Shown: positions 8,732-18,793, numbered from the stretch's first letter. The stretch: 64,000 nt of DNA from Rhizobium indicum (GCF_005862305.2 NZ_CP054023.1:310001-374000); one strand, 5' to 3'. A program made the numbers and translations. Notes: generated from the letters alone by a model not told the origin.

Positions 8732-9729
8732 TATTTGGTGCTCCTGCCTTGCAGACGGATGCGGGGATCGAGGAAGCCGAGCGCGATGTCGGAGATCAGC
8801 ACGCCGATGACGTTGAGGAAGGCCAGGAACATCAGGAAGGAACCGGCGAGATACATGTCCTGGCTCTGCAGCGCCTTGATGAGCATTGGCCCCGTCGTTT
8901 CCAGCGACAGCACGATCGCGACGATCTCGGCGCCCGAGATGATCGACGGCAGGATCGAGCCGATATCGGCGACGAAGAAGTTGAGCGCCATGCGCAGCGG
9001 ATATTTGACCAGCGCCTTCAGCGGCGGCAGGCCCTTGGCACGGGCGGTGACGACATACTGCTTCTGCATCTCGTCGAGCAGGTTGGCACGCAGCCGCCGG
9101 ATCATGCCGGCCGTGCCGGCCGTGCCGACGATGATCACAGGGATCCACAGGTGAGAGAGGATCGACCGCGCCTTCTCCCAGCTCATCGGCGCCGAGATAT
9201 ATTGCTGGTCCATCAGATGGCCGATCGAGATGCCGAACCAGATATTGGCGAAATACATCAGGATCAGCGCCAGCATGAAGTTCGGAATGGCGATGCCGAG
9301 CAGGCCGAGGAACGTCAGCCCGTAATCACCCCAACTGTACTGGTGCGTGGCCGAATAGATGCCGATCGGAAAGGCGATCAGCCAGGTGAGCAGGATCGTC
9401 GTGAAGGAGACGAGCATCGTCAGCCAGAGGCGATCGCCGACCACGTCGGAGACCGGCAGCTGATATTCGAAGGAATAGCCGAAATCGCCGTGCAGCATGC
9501 CGCCGACCCAGTAGAAATAACGCACGATCTCCGGCTTGTCGAAGCCGTATTGCTGGCGCATCTCCTCGATTTCCTGGAGGTTGGCGGTCTCGCCGGAGGC
9601 ACGCAGCTCGGCGATCTGGCTCTCGAAGAAGTCGCCGGGCGGCAGCTCGATAATCGTGAAAACCAGCGCCGAAATGACGAAGAGCGTCGGCACCATGGCG
9701 GCGATGCGCCAGAGAATGTATCTGAGCAC
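8731..9729 (-). CDS. Peptide-type ABC transporter permease (YejB/DppB-like)
   Basis: 332 residues with the DppB layout: an N-terminal helix (YILWRIAAMVPTLFVISALV), a periplasmic segment with ELPPGDFFESQIAEL, and five further helices with the EAA motif in VTARAKGLPPLKALVKYPLR. The segment YGFDKPEIVRYFYWVGGMLHGDFGYS is characteristic of oligopeptide permease B subunits. It lies 3 bp after the binding-protein gene and overlaps the next permease by one base, so the four genes form one operon. Substrate is probably a peptide or a peptide-like compound; the exact ligand is not readable. Confidence 0.9.
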   Translation of the reverse strand: MLRYILWRIAAMVPTLFVISALVFTIIELPPGDFFESQIAELRASGETANLQEIEEMRQQYGFDKPEIVRYFYWVGGMLHGDFGYSFEYQLPVSDVVGDRLWLTMLVSFTTILLTWLIAFPIGIYSATHQYSWGDYGLTFLGLLGIAIPNFMLALILMYFANIWFGISIGHLMDQQYISAPMSWEKARSILSHLWIPVIIVGTAGTAGMIRRLRANLLDEMQKQYVVTARAKGLPPLKALVKYPLRMALNFFVADIGSILPSIISGAEIVAIVLSLETTGPMLIKALQSQDMYLAGSFLMFLAFLNVIGVLISDIALGFLDPRIRLQGRSTK

Positions 9730-9732
9730 GCC

Positions 9733-11640
9733 TCAGGCCTCCTTGTACCAGAATGCATCCGGCATGTAGACGCCGAGATAGGAGGTGGGATCGAAGCCGT
9801 AGAGCGCTCTCTCCGGCAGGTTCTGCAGCTTGGCAGCGCGAAGGATCGGCTGCAGCGTGCTGTTGATGAGGCCGATCGAGAATACCTGCTGCGTATAGAG
9901 CGACAGCATCTTGTGCCAGATCACCTGGCGTTCCTCGAATTTCGCCGTCGAGCCCCATTGGCTGAGCAGGTTGACCAGCTCGGCTGCCTCCGGCAGGTCG
10001 GGTGCGACCCCCTCCTGGCCGGCGGAGAGGTAATGCATGCCCCAGAGCGGCCATTGCAACTGATCGTCGAGTGTCGGCGCAAGGCCGGCCGGCGACATGT
10101 CGGCCGTCGGGACGCCATTGTCGAGGCCGTACCAGATCGACATCATGATCGAACCGCTCATGGCGCGATTGCGGAAGACATCGCGCTGCGAGGTCCGGGT
10201 ATAGAGCGCCAGGCCGATATTGGCCCAGTGATCTCGCACCAGTTCCAGCACGTCGGTGTCGAGATTGCTCTCGCCGGCGGTCTCGACGGTGATCTCGGCG
10301 CGACGCCCGTCCGGCAGCAGCCGAATGCCGTCGTCACCGCGTTTGGTCAAGCCGAGTTCGTCGAGCAGGCGGTTGGCCTCGTCGGGATCGAACTTCACGA
10401 AGGCATCGGCATATTCCTGCTTGAAGAGCGGGCTATCGGGCAGGACGGTATCGGCGCTTGGCGTGCCGAGGCCGTAGAAGGCGACCATGTTGACCTCGTG
10501 CCGGTCGATCGCCAACGACAAAGCGCGGCGCAGGCGGACGTCGCGGAAAAGGCCGCGCCACACTTCGTCAGCACAGTTGAGGTTCGGCAGCAGCGTGATG
10601 CGCGAGCCGCGCGCGAGCTTCCAGAGATTGACCTTCACCGGGAAGCGCTTCTCGGCCTCCTTCAGGAAGGTGTAGTCGTTGAAATCGATGCCGGTCACCT
10701 GCAGGTCGGCTTCGCCTGCCCCCGCCTTGGCGGCGATGATCGATGAGGAGGAGACGTTGAGGATGAAGCGGTCGAGATAGGGTAGCTGCCTGCCGGTCTC
10801 GTCGATGCGGTGGAAGAACGGGTTGCGCTCGAAGACGAACTGCTCGGACGGCAGCGGCGTCGTATTGCGCCAGGGATCGAGCGTCGGCAGGTTCGGATTT
10901 TCCGGACGGTAGGAACGCGCCATCTTGATGTGCAGATCCTGCCATTTCTTGACGCGGTAGGTCTTCATCAGCTCGTCCATCTTCGCTTGGTCCGGCTGGA
11001 ATTTCTTGTGGAACTGCTTGAGATAATGACCAGGGCCGAAGATGACGAGCGGCTGCGGGCCTGCCAGCGTCGGCAGGAACATCGGGTTGGGTTTTTCCCA
11101 GGTGTAGCGCACGGTCAGCGGATCGAGCATCTCGAAGCGCGGCAGGCTGCCGTGCGGACGAAGCTCTAGCGCGCCGCCGCCGGGCGTCAGCTTGTCGTTC
11201 AGGATGACGTCTTCCCACCAGTAGCGGAAATCGTCAGCCGTAAACGGCTGGCCGTCGGACCATTTATGGCCCTCGCGCAGTGTGAAGGTGAAGACCGTGT
11301 CGTCCTCGGACTGGAAACCGGCCAGGATGTCCGGCTGGAACTGCAGGTGCTTGTTGTAGCCGACCAGGCGGGCATAGCCGTAGATCGTCATGAAGCGGAT
11401 GTCGCGCTGGCTGCCGATGATGGTGCGCACCGTGCCGCCGTAGGCACCGGGTTCGAGCCCCATCTCCTTCAGATTGACGATACGCGGGCGGACGGGAATG
11501 CGCTCCGCCATCGGCGGCAGGCTGCCTGATGTCAGCCGCTCCTTCAGGAATTCCGGCTCGCCGACCTGTCCGGCGCGAAGCAGCGCGGGCGCGATCGCCG
11601 CGCCGACGAGGCCGCCGAGAAAAATGCGACGCGTCACCAT
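9733..11640 (-). CDS. Tat-exported extracellular solute-binding protein, family 5
   Basis: 635 residues of the DppA/OppA (SBP_bac_5) type. The N-terminus TRRIFLGGLVGAAIAPALL is a twin-arginine signal, so export is probably by Tat in folded form. Family features include FTFTLREGHKWSDGQPFTADDFRYWWEDV and LRRALSLAIDRHEVN. It is longer than classical DppA (about 530), as in the YejA-type branch. The ATG shares one base with the ATPase stop (TGATG). It captures the ligand in the periplasm for the two permeases that follow. Confidence 0.9.
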   Translation of the reverse strand: MVTRRIFLGGLVGAAIAPALLRAGQVGEPEFLKERLTSGSLPPMAERIPVRPRIVNLKEMGLEPGAYGGTVRTIIGSQRDIRFMTIYGYARLVGYNKHLQFQPDILAGFQSEDDTVFTFTLREGHKWSDGQPFTADDFRYWWEDVILNDKLTPGGGALELRPHGSLPRFEMLDPLTVRYTWEKPNPMFLPTLAGPQPLVIFGPGHYLKQFHKKFQPDQAKMDELMKTYRVKKWQDLHIKMARSYRPENPNLPTLDPWRNTTPLPSEQFVFERNPFFHRIDETGRQLPYLDRFILNVSSSSIIAAKAGAGEADLQVTGIDFNDYTFLKEAEKRFPVKVNLWKLARGSRITLLPNLNCADEVWRGLFRDVRLRRALSLAIDRHEVNMVAFYGLGTPSADTVLPDSPLFKQEYADAFVKFDPDEANRLLDELGLTKRGDDGIRLLPDGRRAEITVETAGESNLDTDVLELVRDHWANIGLALYTRTSQRDVFRNRAMSGSIMMSIWYGLDNGVPTADMSPAGLAPTLDDQLQWPLWGMHYLSAGQEGVAPDLPEAAELVNLLSQWGSTAKFEERQVIWHKMLSLYTQQVFSIGLINSTLQPILRAAKLQNLPERALYGFDPTSYLGVYMPDAFWYKEA

Positions 11641-13529
11641 CAGCGCAACTCCTTGGCATCGGCGCCTTTGCGGGCGCGCACCAGATGGCCGTCGCCGAGG
11701 TCGGCATAGGCAAGTTCGGAAGCGTCGTCATGCTCGGCGGTGAAGGTCGCGCCCCAGTTCTGCTTGTCGGCGGCGCCGTTTTCCCTGAGCGCCTTGAAAT
11801 CGAGCGGCCGGTCGAGATCGGGGAAGGGGACGGCGGCGAGCAGCGATTTCGTATAGGGGTGCACCGGATCGCGCAGGATGATCTCGCGCGGCGCGATCTC
11901 GACGATGCGGCCCTTGCACATCACCGCGATGCGGTCGGCCATGTAATCGACGACGGCGAGATTGTGCGAAATGAACAGATAAGTAAGCCCCAGCTCTTTC
12001 TGCAGGTCCTTCAACAGGTTGAGGATCTGCGCCTGCACGGAGACGTCAAGCGCCGAGACCGGCTCGTCGAGGATGACGAGCTTCGGGCCGAGCGCGAGCG
12101 CCCGCGCGATGCCGATGCGCTGGCGCTGGCCGCCCGAAAAACTGTGCGGGTAACGGCTGAGATAACGCTTGTCGAGGCCGATTGCCGCCATCAGCCCTTC
12201 GACCTTGCGCTTGCGCTCGTCGCTGTCGCCGCGGTCATGGATTTCCAGCGGTTCACTCAGGATGTTGCGCACCGTCATGCGCGGCGAGAGCGAGGAGACC
12301 GGGTCCTGGAACACCATCTGGATCTTGGTCCGCATGTCCTGCAGTTCGGCGCCTTTGACGGAGAGGACGTCGACGACCTCCTTGCCGTCGTTGAACACCA
12401 CTGCGCCGCTGTCCGGCGTGATGGCGCGCATCAGGATCTTGCTGAGCGTCGTCTTGCCGCAGCCGGACTCGCCCACCAGGCCCAGACATTCGCCGCGGCG
12501 GATGTCGAAGCTGACGTCGTCGACGGCGCGCAGGACGGTGGCTTCATGCTTGCCGAAGAAACTGCGCTTGCGCGTCTTGTAGGTCTTCGAGAGATTGGCG
12601 ACGGAAAGCAGGATGCCCGGCGCCTCTGCCTGGAGCGGCTTCTTCTTGCCGACGAGGGACTCGAGATTGACCGTTACCTCCCGCAGCGCTTTCAGCCGCT
12701 CGCCGGGTTTCATGTCGAAATGCGGGACGGCGGCCATCAGGCCCTTGAGATAGGGATGCTGCGGATTGCGGAAGATATCCTCGACCGGTCCTGCTTCCAT
12801 GATCTCGCCGTGATAGATGACGACCACCTCGTCGGCCATGTTGGCGACGATGCCGAGATCGTGGGTAATGAGCAGCATCGCCATGCCGAGCTTGGCCTGC
12901 AGCTCGCGGAGCAGTTCGAGGATCTGCGCCTGGATCGTCACGTCGAGCGCAGTCGTCGGCTCGTCGGCGATCAAGAGCGCCGGCTTGCAGATCAGCGCCA
13001 TGGCGATCATCGCGCGCTGGCGCATGCCGCCGGACAGTTCGAACGGATACATGTCGTAGGTGCGATGTGGATTGGAGAAGCCGACCAGCCCAAGCATCTC
13101 CTCGGTCTTTTCACGGGCTTCCTGCTTGTCGGCTTCGGTATGGATCAGCAGCACTTCGCTGATCTGATTGCCGATCGTATGGAGCGGCGACAGCGAGGTC
13201 ATCGGCTCCTGGAAGATCGTCGCCATGCGGCGGCCGCGCAGGTCGCGCATTTCCTCGCTGTCGCGCGGAAAGGACAGGATATCGGTCGTGCTGCCGTCGA
13301 GCGGATCGGTGAACAGGATGCTGCCCGAGGCCTTGGCCGGATTGGGCAGGATGCCCATGATCGACTGGCTGATCACCGATTTTCCGGAGCCGGATTCACC
13401 GACGAGAGCGGTGACCTTGCCCGGAAGAATGCGAAGATTGGCTTGCTTTACGACGCGTAGCCGGTCACCGAAAACCGAGAAGGAGACGTCGAGATTTTCA
13501 ATACGCAACAGATCCGCTGCAGACGCCAT
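11640..13529 (-). CDS. Double ATP-binding subunit of the peptide-type ABC importer (YejF-like)
   Basis: 629 residues containing two complete ATPase domains. Domain 1 has Walker A GESGSGKS, signature [15 protein letters not shown] and Walker [13 protein letters not shown]. Domain 2 has [25 protein letters not shown] and [12 protein letters not shown]. Each is followed by the oligopeptide-type C-terminal segment [10 protein letters not shown] or [11 protein letters not shown] single protein thus supplies both NBDs. It is the first gene of the leftward operon, which makes the importer complete: ATPase, binding protein, two permeases. Confidence 0.95.
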   Translation of the reverse strand: MASAADLLRIENLDVSFSVFGDRLRVVKQANLRILPGKVTALVGESGSGKSVISQSIMGILPNPAKASGSILFTDPLDGSTTDILSFPRDSEEMRDLRGRRMATIFQEPMTSLSPLHTIGNQISEVLLIHTEADKQEAREKTEEMLGLVGFSNPHRTYDMYPFELSGGMRQRAMIAMALICKPALLIADEPTTALDVTIQAQILELLRELQAKLGMAMLLITHDLGIVANMADEVVVIYHGEIMEAGPVEDIFRNPQHPYLKGLMAAVPHFDMKPGERLKALREVTVNLESLVGKKKPLQAEAPGILLSVANLSKTYKTRKRSFFGKHEATVLRAVDDVSFDIRRGECLGLVGESGCGKTTLSKILMRAITPDSGAVVFNDGKEVVDVLSVKGAELQDMRTKIQMVFQDPVSSLSPRMTVRNILSEPLEIHDRGDSDERKRKVEGLMAAIGLDKRYLSRYPHSFSGGQRQRIGIARALALGPKLVILDEPVSALDVSVQAQILNLLKDLQKELGLTYLFISHNLAVVDYMADRIAVMCKGRIVEIAPREIILRDPVHPYTKSLLAAVPFPDLDRPLDFKALRENGAADKQNWGATFTAEHDDASELAYADLGDGHLVRARKGADAKELR

Positions 13530-13683
13530 ACCAATGAAATTCCCCAGTCTTCTATGTTCCCGTTAAGGCACACTAGCGTACCGCAAACGGGGTGTCTAGC
13601 TGATGACAATCATAGATAAACCAGCATGTCCCGCCGAAGTTCCCCGGGCGAGACGCGCAGATTCTGACTGGGGTTCTGAGCTC

Positions 13684-15027
13684 TTACTGGATGAATTTCT
13701 CCATGCTGGTGCGCTCGACCTGTTTCTTGGCGTCACGATGCAGGAGAATGACCTGCTCGGCTTCTGAAAGTCCGTTCTGCACGGCCTCGCGGAAGCTCTC
13801 GTCGACGTTGATCGCCGGCGCCGGCGCGCGCGGCTGCAGCACCGTCACCTTCTGGCGGATGCCGCGCAGCTTCTCTTCGCCGAGCGTCGTCCATTCGCCG
13901 CCGCAATAGCCGGCGAAGGCCTGGCTGGCGACGACCTCGCGGCCGTATTTCTTGGTCAGGATCTGCAGGCGTTGCACCTCGTTGACCGCCGAGCCGAAGG
14001 CGGAGAAGGTCAGGCGGTCCTTGAGGCCGACATTGCCGAACATGACGTTGCCGACATGCAGGCCGATGCCGTAGCCGACCCTGGTCAGGCCCTTCTGCTC
14101 GCGGTCCCTGTTGAGCTCGGCAACCCGCGCCTGCGCCTGATGGACGGCCGAAAGAGCCGCCTCGCAGGCAATTTTCGATGGGTCCTTATGGCGTCCACAG
14201 GGATAGACGGCGAGAAAGCCGTCGCCGAGGAAACTCAGGATCTCGCCGCCATTGCGGTTGAAGGGGGCGGCGATCGCGTCGAAGAACTGGTTCAGCGTGT
14301 CGATATAGGCCTGCCGGCCTTCCTTTTCGGCATAGACGGTGGATTCGCGCATGTCGCCCATGACAAGGGCCGCGCGGATCGTCTCACCGTCGCCCCGGCG
14401 GATCTGGCCGTTCAGCACCCGCTTGCCGGCGTCGCCACCAAGATAGGTGGTCAGCATGTTGTTGGCGAGCTTGCCGAGCACGGCCATCTTGGCGGCGACC
14501 GCCAGATGGTTCTGCATCCTGAGCAGCGCGTCGATCATGTCGTCGGAAAAGCCGGTGTGATGGTCGGTCGACCAGGAGCCCATCATGCCCTGCACCGAGC
14601 CGTCGCCGAAGGGCTGCACGAAGGCGAGATAGTCGGTGATGCTGTCCTTGCGCAGGTCCTCGAAAATCGGGAACTCGTTCGGCCCATCCTGCATCAGCCG
14701 GCGGCGGATGTGCTGCAGATTGTTGTCGAGCAGGTAATAATAAGGGCTCTGCAGGAAGCGGTCCGGCTTCTGCCCGGCGGGCATGCGGAAGCCCTCGATG
14801 GTGACGCCGCTGGCGCGCCGCCAGGTGAAGCTCAGCGCATCGTAGAGCGGGTGCAGCATCGAGAAGGAAAGATGCACGCGCGCAAGTGGCAGGCCCGCAG
14901 CAGTGAGCCTTTCGCAGAAACCGCGGACGATGTTTTCAAGCTCGTCTCCGGCCAGCGAAGAGTTCGTCAGCCATTCAGCGACCCGGTCCAACAGGATGGA
15001 GGACACGCTGGATTCGATCGTGCTCAT
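13684..15027 (-). CDS. Class III adenylate/guanylate cyclase homologue
   Basis: 447 residues from the ATG at 15027 (an upstream in-frame ATG at 15096 is possible). The N-terminal ~210 residues form an uncharacterised sensor region. The catalytic domain follows with metal-binding Asp225 (VMGDMREST) and Asp269 (FLGDGFLAV), and transition-state residues Asn349 and Arg353 (GSAVNEVQRL). The residues that usually select adenine are changed: the Lys four positions before the second Asp is Ser, and the Asp of the usual GDxVN is Ser. It may still be active, but its purine preference cannot be assumed. It stands alone as a leftward gene. Confidence 0.85.
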   Translation of the reverse strand: MSTIESSVSSILLDRVAEWLTNSSLAGDELENIVRGFCERLTAAGLPLARVHLSFSMLHPLYDALSFTWRRASGVTIEGFRMPAGQKPDRFLQSPYYYLLDNNLQHIRRRLMQDGPNEFPIFEDLRKDSITDYLAFVQPFGDGSVQGMMGSWSTDHHTGFSDDMIDALLRMQNHLAVAAKMAVLGKLANNMLTTYLGGDAGKRVLNGQIRRGDGETIRAALVMGDMRESTVYAEKEGRQAYIDTLNQFFDAIAAPFNRNGGEILSFLGDGFLAVYPCGRHKDPSKIACEAALSAVHQAQARVAELNRDREQKGLTRVGYGIGLHVGNVMFGNVGLKDRLTFSAFGSAVNEVQRLQILTKKYGREVVASQAFAGYCGGEWTTLGEEKLRGIRQKVTVLQPRAPAPAINVDESFREAVQNGLSEAEQVILLHRDAKKQVERTSMEKFIQ

Positions 15028-15482
15028 TCTCGGTATGATCCTCATAAGGCACGCCATCCCCAAGAGCCAAAAGTCCCCCGGCCGGCACATTTTCATGCGC
15101 AGGTCACAAGGAAATCAGGATGTACGAGCGGTATTATTGTGTCAACGATCTGCCGAAAGCCCGGCAGCGGCGCCCCTCAGTTCCCCCATAGCGGGATCGG
15201 ACGGGTAGTCCTTTCGCGGTGGTTCATTATCAAAAGTCAAAATAGGGATGCTGCAAATGCGAAACAATGGGATGCGCATTTTTTTGTGCGCTCAAGTTGC
15301 AGCGAAGGGAGCGGCCTGAGTCATTTCGGCCACACCCGGTCGGCCACACCCGATAAGCATCGCAAGGGGTCGCGGCCCTGTTTTTCAGCTCCTGTCGTAC
15401 GCGGAGAGACGGGGCCTGGGTTTAATTTGCCTGGAGCATGCATTAGATCAGCTTTCCCTGTTCCCGTTCGAAAGATCCCGCC
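15028..15482. other. Intergenic region with a 14-bp tandem repeat
   Basis: 455 bp between two divergent genes, expected to hold both promoters. The only structure seen is a tandem direct duplication at 15326-15353 (TCGGCCACACCCGG then TCGGCCACACCCGA). AT-rich stretches at about 15220-15295 are plausible promoter DNA, but no clear paired -35/-10 boxes were found. No convincing coding frame. Confidence 0.5.
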
Positions 15483-16820
15483 TTGGCCATCTCCCCCTTC
15501 GATACGCTTTTGCAGAAGATCGAAACCCGCGCGGCCCGTGCCGGCATCATCGGCCTCGGTTATGTCGGCCTGCCGCTGGCGATGGCGGTGGCGCGTAGCG
15601 GCTTTGCCGTCACCGGCTTCGACATCGATCCCGGGAAGATGGTGGCTCTCGATGCCCGCCGCTCCTATATCGACGCGGTGAGCGACGCGGCGTTGTCGGC
15701 CGAGATCGATGCGGGACGCTTCAAGGCGACGACCGATTTCGCCGGCCTTGGCGAGTGCGACGTCATCATCATCTGCGTGCCGACGCCGCTGACCAAGCAT
15801 CGCGATCCCGATCTTTCCTTCGTCGAGGCGACGTCGCGCTCGATCGCCGCGCATTTGCGCCCCGGTCAGCTCGTCGTGCTGGAATCGACCACCTATCCCG
15901 GCACGACCGACGACGTGGTGAAGGTCATTCTCGAAGGCACCGGGCTGAAATCCCGCTCGGACTTTTTCGTTGGCTTCTCGCCGGAGCGCGAGGATCCCGG
16001 CAACCAGCATTATCATACCGCCACCATCCCCAAGGTCGTCGCCGGCGACGGGCCCGAGGCGCTGGCGCTGATGAAGGCTTTCTATGGCGCGGCGGTATCA
16101 TCCGTCGTTCCGGTCTCGTCGAATGCCACGGCCGAGGCCGTGAAGCTCACCGAAAACATCTTCCGCTCGGTCAACATCGCCCTCGTCAACGAGCTGAAGA
16201 CCGTCTATGCGGCCATGGGCATCGACGTCTGGGAAGTGATCGACGCGGCCAAGACCAAGCCCTTCGGCTACATGCCCTTCTATCCCGGCCCCGGCCTTGG
16301 CGGCCATTGCATCCCGATTGATCCTTTCTACCTCACCTGGAAATCGCGCGAATACGAGCTGCCGACCCGCTTCATCGAGCTCGCCGGCGAGATCAATTCG
16401 GCAATGCCGCGTTACGTCGTCGGCAAGCTCGCCGAAGCACTCGACATCCGCGCCGGCAAGGCGCTGAGCCGCAGCAAGGTGCTGGTGCTCGGGCTTGCCT
16501 ACAAGAAGAACGTCGCCGATATTCGCGAAAGCCCGTCGCTGCGGTTGATCGAGATCATCGAGGAGCGTGGCGGACACGCGGATTATCATGATCCCTTCGT
16601 CGCCGAGATCCCGCCGACGCGCGAATACCAGGCGCTGAAGGGCCGCAAATCGGTGGCGCTGACGCCTGATACCATTGCCGGCTACGATGCTGTGCTGGTC
16701 GCGACCGATCACGACAGGGTGGATTATGCGGCGCTCGCAAAAAGTGCCTCGTTGATCGTCGACACGCGCAACGTCTTCAACCGGCTCGGCCTTTCGGCCG
16801 ATCACGTCATCAAGGCATGA
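15483..16820 (+). CDS. UDP-sugar (probably UDP-GlcNAc-type) 6-dehydrogenase
   Basis: 445 residues of the UDP-glucose/UDP-GlcNAc dehydrogenase family, which oxidises the C6 hydroxyl of a nucleotide sugar to a carboxylate with two NAD+. The NAD-binding GLGYVGLPLA is at 24-33, catalytic Lys221 and Asn225 are in EAVKLTENIF, and the nucleophile Cys276 is in GPGLGGHCIPIDPF. Lengths and motifs fit the WbpA/TviB/WecC branch more than UDP-glucose dehydrogenase. The start is TTG at 15483; no better start was seen. The uronic-acid donor made here could feed the surface-glycan glycosyltransferases elsewhere in the window, but this is inference. Confidence 0.9.
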   Translation: MAISPFDTLLQKIETRAARAGIIGLGYVGLPLAMAVARSGFAVTGFDIDPGKMVALDARRSYIDAVSDAALSAEIDAGRFKATTDFAGLGECDVIIICVPTPLTKHRDPDLSFVEATSRSIAAHLRPGQLVVLESTTYPGTTDDVVKVILEGTGLKSRSDFFVGFSPEREDPGNQHYHTATIPKVVAGDGPEALALMKAFYGAAVSSVVPVSSNATAEAVKLTENIFRSVNIALVNELKTVYAAMGIDVWEVIDAAKTKPFGYMPFYPGPGLGGHCIPIDPFYLTWKSREYELPTRFIELAGEINSAMPRYVVGKLAEALDIRAGKALSRSKVLVLGLAYKKNVADIRESPSLRLIEIIEERGGHADYHDPFVAEIPPTREYQALKGRKSVALTPDTIAGYDAVLVATDHDRVDYAALAKSASLIVDTRNVFNRLGLSADHVIKA

Positions 16821-16985
16821 CGGAAACGTTGCTGCATTATGCGGCAACTCAAAGTGCTACGGCCTCTTATACTGATCCGCGCGGCTTCTTGTTGTTAAGG
16901 CAGGCTTCATCCCCGCGCTTTAAGCTGCCGACCTTGCCACGACCATTTCGGGGGCGGATTGGGTGAGTTCCGAGGGAGGACTATC

Positions 16986-17360
16986 TTGAAGAGTTTTGTT
17001 GCTGCGGCTATCGCAATCGGTGTCATGTGCTCCGGCGCTTCTGTCGCATCTGCGCAGACGAAGGGCGACTGGGTTCTCGGAAACTGGAAGGGAGCCGGTT
17101 ATTGGTTCCCTGGCGTTATCGACAACACCTCCGGCGGGAAGGTCACCATCCGATATGATGACGGCGATAGGGAAACCGTTCCTTTGAGCGATGTGCGTCC
17201 TTACAACTGGGTCATCGGGATGAAGGTCGAGTGCAACTACAAGGGTGCCGGCGATTGGTATGCAGGGAAGATCACCTCGCTTGGGGGCGAGAAGATTGGT
17301 ATTGCCTACGATGACGGCGACAAGGAAACCACCCGAACCGGCCGCTGCCGTTCACGATAA
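16986..17360 (+). CDS. Secreted protein with two Tudor-like (SH3-type) repeats
   Basis: 124 residues from a TTG start at 16986, placed five bases after a strong GGGAGGA ribosome site. A Sec signal peptide (FVAAAIAIGVMCSGASVASA) ends near residue 22. The mature part is two tandem beta-barrel-like repeats: GDWVLGNWKGAGYWFPGVID...IRYDDGDRET, then VECNYKGAGDWYAGKITSL...IAYDDGDKET. The W/Y-GxI-YDDGD-E-T pattern is that of Tudor/Agenet-like SH3 barrels known mainly from eukaryotes. Function is unknown; a periplasmic binding role is possible. A terminator follows. Confidence 0.8.
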   Translation: MKSFVAAAIAIGVMCSGASVASAQTKGDWVLGNWKGAGYWFPGVIDNTSGGKVTIRYDDGDRETVPLSDVRPYNWVIGMKVECNYKGAGDWYAGKITSLGGEKIGIAYDDGDKETTRTGRCRSR

Positions 17361-17389
17361 AGTCTTTGCCTGAACCGATGCGAGATCAG

Positions 17390-17422
17390 CCCGTCGCCGT
17401 CAAAGCGACGGGTTTATTTTTC
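17390..17422 (+). terminator. Rho-independent terminator after the Tudor-like gene
   Basis: Perfect 8-bp stem CCCGTCGC / GCGACGGG (17390-17397 with 17405-17412), a seven-base loop, then TTTATTTTTC. It ends the rightward Tudor-like gene. The converging DUF3095 gene stops at 17432, so it may serve that side too. Confidence 0.85.
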
Positions 17423-17431
17423 TTCGGACAA

Positions 17432-18606
17432 TCACGTTTGATGCGGCGCTGTCGCAAGCACCTTGCCGGTCATCCGGCTTGCGGCCACCGCATAACCGCC
17501 GGCCGCGCCGTCGATGAAATGCATGTGATCGCGCGAGATCGGCGTCGGCACGAAGCAGGTCATCAGCGCCGAGGCCTGCCGATGCAGGCCGTAGCGGGCA
17601 ATGCCCTTGGCGCGTGCCGCTTCCAGTAGCGTCTCGATCCGTTTCAAATGTTCGGCGTCGACGTCGATCGTCATCTTCAGCCCGTCATCGAACTTGCGGA
17701 AGTCGGAATTGCCGGCGACGTCGCGCTTGTAGCGGCGGGCATCGAAGCGGCCGAGCGGAATGCCGAGCTTGTAGCACACGACGGTGATGGCGAGCTGCAG
17801 GAAGATGATGAGCTTCTGCCGCAATCGCCGGCCAGCCGGCGCGGTGGCCTTGGCTTCGCGGTTGATGCCGTGCAGCGAAAAGGCAAGGTTCGGACCATCC
17901 GCCGGCACCGGATGGCTGTCCCGGTTCTGCTCGGTGGTGATGGAGACGATGCCGTTGACGAGGTCCCGGAATTCCTGCCCCGGCCGGCCCTCGCCAGGAA
18001 CCGCGATGATCGAGACGATCTCGCCGTGCCTGGCGTCGATCGGCTCCAGCGGCAGGAAAGGCCGGTGAGATCCGGGCGCGTTCCCGGGGCCGCGCGATCG
18101 ATACCGTAGCGGCCGAGCTTCATTTGTCTTTCGGCCCAGCTGGTGCCGCCGCCCCAGAACATCGCATAGGTGACATAAGGGCTTGCGGAGTAACGTGCGA
18201 CGCGAACGTCGAGGCCCTCGGCGCGGGTGTCGGCGACCGGCACGATGGCGATGCGCAGCGTCAGGCCGAGATCCTCCTCGACCCAGACCTGCACGGCGGC
18301 AAGGGCGTCGCGCGCTGCCTTTTCCAGCGAGCCCGGAAGCGCGATCAGCGCGCCGTCGCCGCCGAAGACGAAGGGATAGTCGCCCTTGCCGACGGAATTC
18401 AACACCGCCGATATGACGCTGGCGCCCGCCATGTTGACGTCCTTGTAGCGGCCGGCGGCGATCGCCGGCGTCGAGCCGACGATGTCGGCCAGCGCCAGCA
18501 CCCATCCGTCCGGCAGCGGCCGGTAATTGGCGGCGTCGGTCACGCCCTCGAATTCGCTGAAGAGCGGCACTTCGGCAAAGAAGGTTTCGTCGGTCACGGT
18601 TTTCAT
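17432..18606 (-). pseudogene. DUF3095 (cyclase-like) gene with a single-base frameshift
   Basis: Two overlapping frames together give a ~390-residue DUF3095 protein. The 5' part starts MKTVTDETFF and includes LADIVGSTPAIAAGRYKDVN and FVFGGDGALIALPG, reminiscent of class III cyclase metal-binding loops. It is in frame until LTGLSCRWS near 18045. The remainder (PIDARHGEIVSIIAVP... to a TGA at 17432) continues in another frame. Adding one C to the CC at about 18043 would restore SPIDARHGE and one uninterrupted product. Either a recent inactivating deletion or a sequencing error; both halves keep good coding character, which favours a recent event. Confidence 0.8.
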
Positions 18607-18690
18607 ATCGTCCAGCTTAGCACAGACCCATGTCGCCACTGCAACGCCAATTCCCATTTACGGCAATCGACTTGGCAAGGTTTCATGTGT

Positions 18691-18793
18691 TAGAGCATTT
18701 CGTGCTTTTTCGGACGTACGGAAATGCGCTATCTTTTTGTTTTTACGCAATTCCGGACGCAAAACCGCTCTCGCACTTTTGCTGGAATTCCTC
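18691..18793. repeat. RIME-like palindromic mosaic element
   Basis: Two imperfect palindromes in tandem: AGAGCATTTC...GAAATGCGCT, then ACGCAATTCCGG...CTGGAATTCCT with inner GCAAAACCGC/GCACTTTTGC arms. The second module recurs in the elements at 41042 (as its reverse complement) and in shortened form at 33160. Lies directly upstream of the small methyltransferase gene. Confidence 0.75.

Noticed and set aside
8713..10746. A rightward open frame of 677 codons over the peptide importer
   Set aside because: Antisense to well-supported permease and binding-protein genes; the product is Arg/Gln/Asp-rich without domain motifs.
11529..13460. A rightward open frame of 643 codons over the double ATPase
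   Set aside because: Antisense shadow of a gene with two complete sets of ATPase motifs.
18691..18793. Promoter or riboswitch upstream of the small methyltransferase
   Set aside because: The structure is explained by the mosaic repeat modules found at other sites in the window.
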